Assembly (NCBI RefSeq): GCF_041296385.1
Contig: NC_091014.1
Coordinates: 13,801,578 to 13,865,577 of the forward strand
DNA from: Aphelocoma coerulescens
Lineage: Eukaryota > Chordata > Aves > Passeriformes > Corvidae
Direction of reading: 5' to 3'
Length of the DNA: 64,000 bases
The notes under the pieces are model-generated. The model did not search any database. It was given only the letters and a program-made list of their open reading frames with translations, and was not told the DNA's origin. Below, one piece after another: positions 51,740 through 61,437 of this stretch; position 1 is the stretch's first letter; each line of letters opens with the position of its first letter. Position numbers and translations under genes: made by a program.

Positions 51740-52707
51740 AGGACTGGTGCCATAGCCTTGGTCTTCACTAGCAAGTGCTCCAGCCACATGACCTGTGGCA
51801 GAAGGCAAAGGCAGGTATTGGCAGAACAAAGAACCACCTGCTGGAGGAGAAAGTCAGGTTAGAGACCCTCTAGGGAACCTTAAAGTGCACAAGTCCATGG
51901 GACCTGAGATGCATCCATGGGTCCTGAGGAAATTGGAGCATGAAGTTGCTCATGAACTTCAACAAGATCAAGTGCAAGGTCCTGCACTGCATCAGAGCAA
52001 TTCCAAGCACAAATACAGGCTGGGTAGAGAGTGGATTGAGAGCAGCCCTTAAGAGAACGACTTGGGGGAGGTGGTGGATGAGAGGCTGGACATGACTCAG
52101 CAATGTGCACTTGCAGCCCAGAAAGCCAAAGGTATCCTGGGCTGCATCAAAAGGAATGTGGGCAGCACATCAAGGGAGGGGATTCTGCCCCTCTGCTCCA
52201 CTCTGGTGAGACCCCACCTGCAGTGTTGAATCCAGATCTGGGGTTCCCAACAGGGAAGAACGTGGACCTGCTGGAGTGAGTCCAGAGGAGTGCCACAAAG
52301 ATGATTAATTAGAGGGATGAAACACAATTAGGATTGTTCAGCCTGGAGAAGGGGCTCCAGGGAGACCTTACAGTGGCCTTCCGATACCTAACAGGGGCCT
52401 AGAGAGAGATGGAGAAGAATTTTTTCACAAGGGCATATAGTGATGGGACAAGGGGGAATGGCATCAAACAGAAAGAGAGTAGGTTTAGATTAGCAATTGG
52501 GAAGAAATTCTTTGCTGTGAGGGTGGTGAGGCACTAAAATGGATTGTCCAGAGAAGCTGTGGCTGCCTCATCCCTCAAAGTGTTCAAGGCCATGGATGGG
52601 CTTTGAAGAACCTTGTTTAGGGGATCCTGTCCTTGCCCATGGCAGGGGTTTGAAACCAGCTGTTCTTTAAGGTTCCTTCCAAACCAAACCATTCCATGAT
52701 TCTATGA
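51740..52707 (+). mobile_element. CR1 LINE with a deleted reverse-transcriptase core
   Basis: The first 210 bp match the start of the CR1 reverse-transcriptase region; a broken frame still reads KVHKSMGP and MHPWVLRKLE. At about 51950 the sequence jumps to the end of the same ORF ('aacttcaacaagatcaagtg', 'gtcctgcact'). From there it continues without a break through 'gctggacatgactcagcaatg', 'ggtgagaccccacctgcag' and 'tcagcctggagaaggggctc' to the 3' UTR and the terminal 'ccatgattctatga'. Most of the polymerase domain is missing and several stops are present, so it is inactive. Antisense to RELN. Confidence 0.9.
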
Positions 52708-53049
52708 ACTGAGGCTGCAAGAATACATATTGCTGGGGGGCATAGTTTTAGAAAGAAGCTGAAAATTTCCAAAGTCTGGGAAAAAAAGCTAATCTGCCAT
52801 ATACCTTCTCCTTAGATATAAAAATTATTCCTTACACTAGGAACTCAGTGTTCAATATCTATAGGTTATAAATTACTTGTTGAAATTTAAAAGTAATTTG
52901 ATTTCAATACATAAGTTACCCTAACATAAAGAAAATATCCCCTAATAAAGGACTTTCAGACACACTGCTAAAGGCACAGCAAGAAACAGCTCCTGGAAGT
53001 TCAAAGGAGAAACATTAAAATTAGAAATTAGGCACATTTTTAAACAGAG
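52708..53049. other. Short spacer between two CR1 copies
   Basis: About 340 bp of AT-rich sequence. I see nothing recognisable in it. Confidence 0.6.
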
Positions 53050-53701
53050 TATGATTAATGACTGGGAAAAGAAGTACACAAAGTGGATTCTTTACTTCTT
53101 GTAGAACATGTAAGGTCATGCACTTTAGATAATAACAAGAACACTTTCAGCTATAAGCTAGAAATGACTGAGGAGGAGAAAGCTCAATTCACATTAGTCA
53201 ATCACTGTTTGACAATAAGCTACCAGTGTGAAAAAAGACAAACACTGCCCTAGAATGCATCAGCTCAATTATTTCTAGTAACGATGGGGGAAGTATTAGT
53301 ACGGTGCTGGTAAAGTACTGCTAAGACATCACTTCAATTATTGTGTGTAATTATGAATGCTTGTGTTCAAAAAAGATTAACTTAGGCTGGAGCAGCTGCA
53401 GAGAAGGACTACTAGGATGATGAGAAGAATGTAAAATATGTCACAAAAGGAGACAGAAAGAGCTTGTCTTGTTTAGAGAGAGGATGACTGCTATCACTAA
53501 ATATCACAGGGTTGTAAAGGAGCTATTTAAGCCAAAAGACAACCATGGTATAAGAACAAAGGATTGAAACTGGACTTGAATAAATTTACTCTAATTTAGA
53601 TCCTTTTTAATCACTAGGCAAATGAAGCATTGAAACAATTTTGCAATAGGAATTTAGGAGATAAATGACTATAACCAGCTTTAAGATGGAGCTTAAATCC
53701 A
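53050..53701 (+). mobile_element. Ancient CR1-family LINE fragment
   Basis: This is clearly diverged from the younger CR1 copies nearby but keeps the block order of old amniote CR1: 'aaggtcatgcactttagat', 'actgaggaggagaaa', 'aatgcatcag', 'ggactactaggatgatgag', 'gagctatttaagccaaaaga', 'agaacaaaggattgaaactg', 'aataaattta' and 'tttaagatggagctt'. It covers the end of the ORF and the start of the 3' UTR, with many small deletions. It lies in the same orientation as the younger CR1 just to its left. Confidence 0.78.
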
Positions 53702-54703
53702 CACACATTCAAGCTACAGCATCACTGTCACGGCTCCTGCAGCACCAGGGACCAGAGCCAAACTGAAAGGTTCCCTCCTGGGGATGGGTCCCTGGCATCA
53801 CAGGGATCATGTGCCAAAACGGGCTGAACCACCCCAAACTGCAGGGCCTGCTGAAACCAGCATCATTGTTAAATTGTGATCAAGCCCTGAGGTTGTTGTC
53901 TTAATAACTTATCTTCACTTAAAAAATAGAAAATTATATTTACCTACAAGCAGCACTGTTTCCAGGTTTTCTGTTAACGTCAGAAAATCACTTTTAAAAA
54001 CTAATCACTCATTTATTTCTTCCAAAGCAATGCTCAAGTTACACTGAAAATGTGGACTTGTACCAAGGTTCATACACAAAAAGGTAGTATTTAAATCATA
54101 CTGCCAAAAATAAGAGTTACCTGGATATCAAATGAATATTCACTGTTTCTCTTGCACTTTATGTGAGTAGGAAGCATGGCTTCAGCCACAAAGTCAGGTT
54201 AGCACTGACTAACAGTGATTCCACTTAATGTTGTCTGCCTTGTTTAAATAAATCCTGCTGCAAGTACCTTTCTTGTTGCATATGAAGTGATGAAGCAGTG
54301 TTTTAATAGCAATCTAGCTGCAGAATGGTCATAGATTGTTTTCCAAACTCCTTCTGTTCATCATAAAAGGTCATTTTGTTGCACTGATTTCCTGAAACCC
54401 TTCAGATTTATTATTTGTCTTCAGGGCACAAAGATACAAAATCTGCTTATGAAGACTCTAAGCTGTTTTCCCTTGCATTAGAATAATTTTTAAACTACTT
54501 ATATCTTCCTACTATTTCTTGAATGCCTCCTCTAATTAGATTGACAGCTTCTCACTCTTATTCTGAAAATTGTAGAACTGCATTTAAAAAAACCCAACCA
54601 AACACTTCAAGAAACAAGCTGCAAATAAGATGGATGGGGATTTCAAGTGCAAGTTCCCTCGTGTTTAGAATTATTACTAAGTTTAATAAATTTAGTTTTA
54701 ATT

Positions 54704-54771
54704 CAATAATAATAATGATAGTGATAATAATTATTTAATATAATAATAATAATGATGATAATAATAATAAT
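54704..54771. repeat. Imperfect (AAT)n microsatellite
   Basis: Interrupted AAT/ATA triplets with occasional GAT units extend over about 68 bp. Confidence 0.93.
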
Positions 54772-54772
54772 T

Positions 54773-54800
54773 CACATGAACAAGGTTTCTTGTTCATGTG
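54773..54800. repeat. Perfect 12-bp stem hairpin with 4-base loop
   Basis: The arm cacatgaacaag (54773-54784), the loop gttt and the exact reverse complement cttgttcatgtg (54789-54800) sit directly beside the AAT repeat. Confidence 0.96.
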
Positions 54801-56102
54801 GCTTGTGTAACCCATAAAACCATGCCTACAATTATTTCTTCTGAAAATATCTACTTGACTATATCCCATTTTTGACTACTCCAGAGTTCATGTTTTTTTC
54901 TCTGGTGCAAGTACTTGTCTTCAAGATGTTTTGGGGAGGGAGGGTTTGTGACAAATAAAGTAGTGGGAATACAATACATTTTCTTTTACTAGTAAAACAA
55001 GGAGGAAATTTCTTTCAATTATAGAAGACAATGAAAATAAAGACAAAACAGGATCTTTAGTTATTTTTATTAGACTATGATTCATGAAAGTGAGCACTAT
55101 TTGAGTGAGTTTTTCACATGTTTTCATATTTGGGAGGGATTTTTTAAATAACTGGCATTGCTTTTGAAAATATTTATATTTCCTTTATAATAAAAGATCT
55201 AGTATAAGCACAGGAGGCTTAAAATAAAGCATGCCACAAGATTACAATTGGTAGTATAGAAGAACCAAGACCCTCTCATAACTGGTCAGCAGATGCCTCT
55301 GTTGGAAACTGCAAATGAATTCAGTTCAAAATTAAATGCTTTCTGAGTCATTCCCTAGAGACTGGAATTCAGCCTTTAAATACACATGAGAAACCATCAA
55401 ATGTGAGTCAATAAAACAATGCATGAAAAGCCACTTGTCCTGGCGAGACTCTTCTACACCAGCTTTTTAGAAAGTACTTCAGAGGGTTTGCAACAGCATG
55501 AATTCCACAGCCAGCATAAAACCAGGTTGTGTTAACAGTAACCTTTCCTCCTTTTTCTCACCCTGTGCCAACCAGGTGACATTAAATACAAATTCAGGTA
55601 AATAAATTCACTTATTAAATAAAAAAAAAAAGTTGCTTCCCATAATTTCAAAGCTATGTTTAGAGGAAACTGTAGCTGCACTGCACTTTAGCTATTCCCA
55701 AAGCTGAACCATGAAGCTGTTTGTTACCAAAACCAGACAATACCCTGAGTCTCTGAAGGAGAAAAGCCAGGGTGGGACTCGGCCCCAGACACAGACAATG
55801 CTGACGTGCCTGTGCATGAGTGAGGGGTCTTGGCTCCTCACAGACAGTGGAGGTCGGTCAGCCCATGGCATGGGACATGTGTCCACCTTAGGACATTAAA
55901 TCTCCATGTGTCACCAGCCAAAGAAAATTAACCAGTTGTAGGCTGACCTTACCTCATCTTTGGGGAAGGTACAAGAAGGGTTCTTATCCAGAGTCAGAGT
56001 TTTATTAGCATTTTACTTAAAGGACAAGCACCACAGCCCATTCTTTCTGACTGATTTGTAAATTCATGCTTTGGATATTAACTAAAGTAATTAATCAACC
56101 TC

Positions 56103-56819
56103 CAGTATCAATACAGGCTGGGGGATGAACAGATGGAGAGCAGCCCTGCCAAGAAGCACTTGGCGGGGCTGGAGGGAGAAAAGCTGGACATGATCAGCAA
56201 TGTGCACTTGCAGCCCAGAAATCCAAACATGTCCTGGGCTGCATCCCCAGCAGTGTGGGCAGCAGGGCAAGGGAGGGGATTCTGCCCCTCTACTCTGCTC
56301 TGGTGAGACCCCACCTGCAGTGCTGCATCCAGCTCTGGGGGCTCTCAGCACAGGAAGAGCATTGATCTGTTGGGCCAAGTCCCGAGGAGGGACACAAATA
56401 ATGGTCAGAGGGTTGGAGCACCTCTCTTCTAAAGTCAGGCTGAGAGAATTTGGGCTGTTCAGTCCAGAGAAGAGAAAGCTCCAGGGAGACCTTATGGAAG
56501 CTTTCCAATACCTGAAGGGAGCCTACAACAAAGATGGAGAGAGAATATTTACAAGAGCAATGTGGTGACAAGACAAAAGTGAATGGCTTCAAACTGAGAG
56601 TAAGTTTAGTTCAGACATTAGAAAGAAATTCTTTGCTGTGAGAGTCTGGAACAGGTTGCCCAGAGAAGTTGCGGATGCCCCATCCCTGGAAATGTCCAAG
56701 GCCAGGTTGGATGGGGCTTTGAGCTAGGTCTAGTGGAAGCTGTCCCTGCCTATGGCAGCAGCAATTGGATCTTTAGGGTCTCTTCCAAACCAGGCCATTA
56801 TATGATGATTCTGTGATCA
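56103..56819 (+). mobile_element. CR1 LINE 3' part, longest uninterrupted copy
   Basis: This copy is colinear with the CR1 3' end for about 720 bp. It runs from 'atacaggctgggggatgaac' through 'gctgcatccccagcagtgtg', 'ggtgagaccccacctgcag' and 'gggctgttcagtccagagaa' to 'ggaacaggttgcccagagaa', 'aggccaggttggatggggct' and a tail at 'gattctgtgatcat'. The remaining ORF2 C-terminal frame is broken. Antisense to RELN. A plus-strand open frame at 56200-56568 and a minus-strand one at 56290-56592 are by-products of this element. Confidence 0.93.
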
Positions 56820-59800
56820 TAGTTTTACCAGATGGAAGCCCTCTGCTATGGGCCAGAGATACTATGCCACCAACTTCTTTGTATTAAACTTTTAATATTC
56901 TCATAACATAGTTGAGGTAGTCAGCTTTTTTCCCATGGACTATTGCACACTTCTAACAAACTTTATATATATCTTATCATGACAGCTTAGATCTTAAAAG
57001 CTAGATTTCTAGGGAACATCCCAATCAATTAAATTTAAAATGCTGTATATGCTATTAAATCAAAATCCTATGTAGTGAAATATTCTACTTTACAAAGTCC
57101 CTCAGTGTCCATGAGCCCATCTGTCCCACCCCATGAGTTCCCTGAATCTAGGGGGTTTTTTTGTGTAAAGTGCTCACCACAATACCCTGCCATAACTGAG
57201 TATGACAGATGTCTTTCAAAACTCCTCTGGATAAACAGCAGCGAGCATCAGAAAATTGCATCTCCAGAAGTACTTTGCATTTCAATCAGTCCTTGAAAAA
57301 CAGGGCACCTGAAGGCATGGTTGTGTGTGAATGCCTGAGCCAGACAGCCAAGGTCTCCAAGCTGTACACAGCAAAAATGAAGTCCCTAATGGAAGGATGC
57401 TTAGAAATAGGCTGAGGAGATCCACCTAGGAGTAAAGCACAGAAGAAAACCCTAAACTTCTCTGGTTTTAAAAACAAAATAAAAAAATCAGCAACTAAAT
57501 TCCTCATCAATGTTTCCAGGATAGAGAATGTTACTGAATTTTACATATCCTGCTCAGCATATTTAAGTGGAGAACAAATAAACATCTATTTGTCCCATGC
57601 TAAGCAAAAGTCCTTTTGATATCTATCACATCTATCTGATAAATTGTTCAGAGCAAATCTGAATTCCATACTCATGATAAATCTTCACCCAAACTTACAT
57701 CAGAAGCTAGCACACACCTCTGATAGTCTTAGGGAAAATTGCAGCTAAAGTACCTTTCAGTTTACTTGGTTGAACTCTTGGCAGATTATGACTGAAGGTT
57801 TTTTAAAGAGTTCATTACATCTTTGCCCTCCTTAAGCAAAGGTTATCACAAAGCTGCCTGTTTGAGTGAATTATGACTACTGGGTGGTCACTAGTGCCTG
57901 TGATATTACTTATTATATGCTCAGTGATAAATTTAAATTGGTAGATAACAAGGAGAAATCTCTACCAAGACCTTCATTATGGAATCTAAAAATAGCAAAA
58001 TTACAGGGAGAAAATGATAAGCTTAATATATACATTTGCTGAGCAAGCAGATGGTATATTTCAGGAAATTCACTATTCACATCAAAATTAAAAATATAAA
58101 CTTAATCCTTCTAAAAATTAAAACTTCCAGGATGAAACAGTTCTTAAAGTTTTTTTTTTTTAATCTAGACTTCTTTAATGTTCATATTCTTCATCTTAAG
58201 AGCTAATGCTGTCAGCACTTATTGATTCAGCCTTCTAATAATTACATCATCCTTCCAGCATGTCAGAGACTGTCAAGGTGACTATGATGCTATATGACTG
58301 GAGTGTGACTCCAGTGTCACAAAATATTTGTGTCACTAGTTTATCCAGAAACAGACATATAGCAAATCTCAGAGTGATAGAGAAGAAAAATACTGACTTT
58401 ATTAATAAACTGCTATGTAAAATGTTTCATTACTTGCTGTAATGCTGCCAAAATATCCTTGTCAAGTAATTATTTAAATAGTTTTATTTAAATAAACTAG
58501 AGCTCAGTGAAAGTGCTTTGAACAACATCACATTTTCCCAAAACATCACAAGATCTTTCAACATTCAGCTGTTTCATTTGATGTTATCTGGAAAGAAATC
58601 CAACTGTCTCACACAGCTGCAAAGTATCTTTACTTTCCTGCAGTGAGTACTTGTGCATTTCTTCTAAAGGTTTTTTTTGAGTGTGAGCACTCAAACAGCT
58701 CAAGCTAAGGCTAATGAAGATACAATTGCTTTTGTTACAAACTTCACCAATTTTAATAATTGCATTATTATTCCTAAGGGTTGAAATGAGGCAAGAATTA
58801 CAGTAGATTGACTCATTTGATAAATTTAAATAAATCCTTGCTTAAGGATTTCAATATCTTGAACTTATAGTTTTGACCTAAAAGACATATTTCCTTTCTT
58901 TTCAGAAGCAAAAGCCAGTGTTCAAATGACAGTATGTCCAGTAGGTCACCAAAAACAATGAAACTCAAGCATCAGATGAGCTATTAAAGTATTAACACAT
59001 ATTTTGTTAAAGAAATTTAAAATCATCATTTTTTCTGCCTCTCTTTCAAGAACTTTAAAAAGTAAGGTGCAAAGCCACACCCAGACTGACATGACAACAC
59101 TGGAATAATGGAATTCATTCAGTAATAAAATCCAGCAGAGCGGAACTGAGGAGCAATCCTCCTCCAAGGAGTAAGGACTTCATGGGAAGGTCTGCACTTT
59201 TTCTTCTTGGGGATTTTGTAGCAAGGAGGACTGGACTGACAGGCTCCTGTGAAGTGATGTTCACTTATGAGCAAGTGCATTTTAGATACTTTACAAATTT
59301 CATTTCAAACTAACCCAAAATTTTCTAAGCTCAGTAATCAGCAAATACCCCTTTTAGCTATGGCACAAGCTGTAAGAACGACCTTGCCCATGCAAAGGCA
59401 AAATCCCTTCTTCTCTCCACCTGCCATCAGTGCCGGCGATAGCTGAGCTGGAGCAGCATGGGGAGACCCTGCTCTTCCCTCCTATGCCCCAGGAGAGTGA
59501 GGAGCTGGCCCTGCTCCCACTTCCAGCATGAACCTGGTAAACTCCTTCTCTAGTTCACGTATTTTAGCACCCAATAAAGATGCAACCCTACCAATCGCTC
59601 CCTACAAACAGCAATCGCCTTTGGCTGGTATATTCTTGAAAATTGGGATATTCCTTTTAGCAGACTTGGAGCAGATTTTTCTTGTGAACCATCTCTGAAA
59701 ACACACAAATGATTATCAGTCACAACACTGACAAGAGACAAGAAAACAGTGAATTCAGCTGGTAGGACAGGTGATGATCAGGATTTAACAGAGGGCTCCA

Positions 59801-60765
59801 TTTTCCTGTAAGCCTGATTTTTCACCACACATAATCAACTCCACTTCGAAATGCAGCAAATTGGCAAATATGGGGGAAGCAGTCTGATGACATTTGTTTG
59901 TCATAATATGCCAGAAATTAGTTTACAAACTTGTCTTCAAAATTATGATAAAAACAATTTCCCAATACCACTTCACATTTGCAAGAGGCTTCAATGCATC
60001 TTAACTGATGAAGTCCAAGAGCTCAGTAATTTTTGCTTGAATATGCTATCGCATCCTGACAAACACAAAATGCGGGGGAAATAATAGGCCTGGCACAGCC
60101 AGAAAGTCAGGAGAAGAGGCTCTGACTGATTGTCACAGCACAACACATGACAATGAGGCACCACAGAACCAGGCTCTGGACAAGAAGCTATGTGGGCAGG
60201 CACACTGGCAGTGTGAAGTTCATGCAGCCATGGGAACTATTGCTTGATCTATTGTGAAGCATATGCACACAGAATGCAATTTGAAAATGGCCCTAAATTT
60301 CTAGATGATGGCCTTTTCCTCCAAATTTATTAAAGACACCTCTCTGTTACTACAAGTTTCCATGCAACTCCAGCCTGTCAATCCAGCTGAATGTAGCTCT
60401 CAAGGCGTAATGACAACATATTTTAGAGAGGAAAGTATTTTGTTATTGTTATTGCAATCAATGAAGGCTTAAATCATTTTTCCTTGACTTTTCTGCACTA
60501 TTATCTGTATTATAATAACAGTCATGAACAGTAAAGATTGGGTTTTATTGTGCCAGCATGTCTGTAGAGAATAATAGAGAAGAAAGTCCTTGCTTTAGAG
60601 ATCACATTCTAGCTGGTGAACAAATAGAACAAATGTTATTGCTAAGAAAATAAAACAGTAACAAAAGAGAATTGAGTCATACAGTGACGTTTCTCTAATC
60701 CATGGCAATCAAGAGTGATTTACCCATTATAAAAACAAAGATGGATTTTAAGGTAAGATTTAGAC
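56820..60765. other. Unannotated intronic sequence
   Basis: Intron 2 sequence with a T(11) run near 58.15 kb and a small hairpin at 58297-58315. I see no gene or named repeat. Confidence 0.65.
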
Positions 60766-61437
60766 TCATAAAATCATTAAGGTTACAAAACATCTCTAAA
60801 ATCAAGTCCAACTTTTAACCAAATACTAACACGCCCACTAAACCATATCACGTCTACTAATTTTTTTAATACTTCCAGGCATAGCAATTCTACCACTTCC
60901 CTGAGGAGCCTCTTTCAATGTTTAACTACCCTTTCAATAAAGAAATTTTTCCTAATACCCAATCTAAACATCCCTTGGCACAACCTGAAGCTGTTTCTCC
61001 TTTTCCTGTCACTTGCTGCCTGGGAGAAGAGACCGGTTCCCACCTCATCACAATCTCCTCTCAGGCAGTTGTAGAGAGTGCTAAGGCTCTCCTGAGCCTC
61101 CTTTTCTCCAGGCTGAACACCCCCAGCTCCCTCAGCTGCTCCTCATCTGACTTGTGCTCCAGACCCTTCCCCAGCTCTGTTCCCTTCTCTGAACTCATTC
61201 CAGCACCTCAACGTCCTCCTTGTAGTGAGGCGCTGAAAAAAATCCGAACACAGGATTCAAGGTGTGGCCTCACCAGTGCCAAGTACAGGGGGACAATCAC
61301 TGCCTGGTCCTGATGGCCACACTATTGCTGGTACAAGCCAGGATGCCATTGGCCTTCTTGGCCAGCCAGGCACACACTGATCACGGTCAGCTGACTGTGG
61401 ACCAGCACCCCCAGGTCCTTTTCTAAGGGGCATCAGC
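60766..61437 (-). mobile_element. CR1 LINE 3' part, same orientation as RELN
   Basis: On the + strand this is the reverse complement of a CR1 3' end. It starts at the tail ('tcataaaatcattaagg') and passes 'ccactaaaccatatcacg', 'accacttccctgaggagcct', 'aaagaaatttttcctaatac', 'caggctgaacacccccagct' and 'ttgtagtgaggcgctga'. It ends at 'agcacccccaggtccttttc', where it is 5'-truncated. It belongs to a different CR1 subfamily from the copies at 51.7 and 56.1 kb, judging by its 3' UTR. The 131-codon plus-strand frame at 60918-61313 is antisense to it and is not a gene. Confidence 0.93.

Larger units (their letters stand above)
53702..56102. other. Unannotated intronic sequence
   Basis: Intron 2 sequence containing the AAT microsatellite and the adjacent hairpin. 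No gene was recognised. Confidence 0.65.

Noticed and set aside
51795..52110. Plus-strand frame with KVHKSMGP and overlapping minus-strand frames
   Set aside because: This is a decayed CR1 reverse-transcriptase remnant and its antisense shadows, not a host gene.
56200..56592. Overlapping open frames on both strands
   Set aside because: Both lie inside the CR1 copy at 56103-56819; the reading frames are by-products of repeat sequence.
60918..61313. 131-codon plus-strand open frame
   Set aside because: It is the antisense strand of a CR1 LINE fragment.
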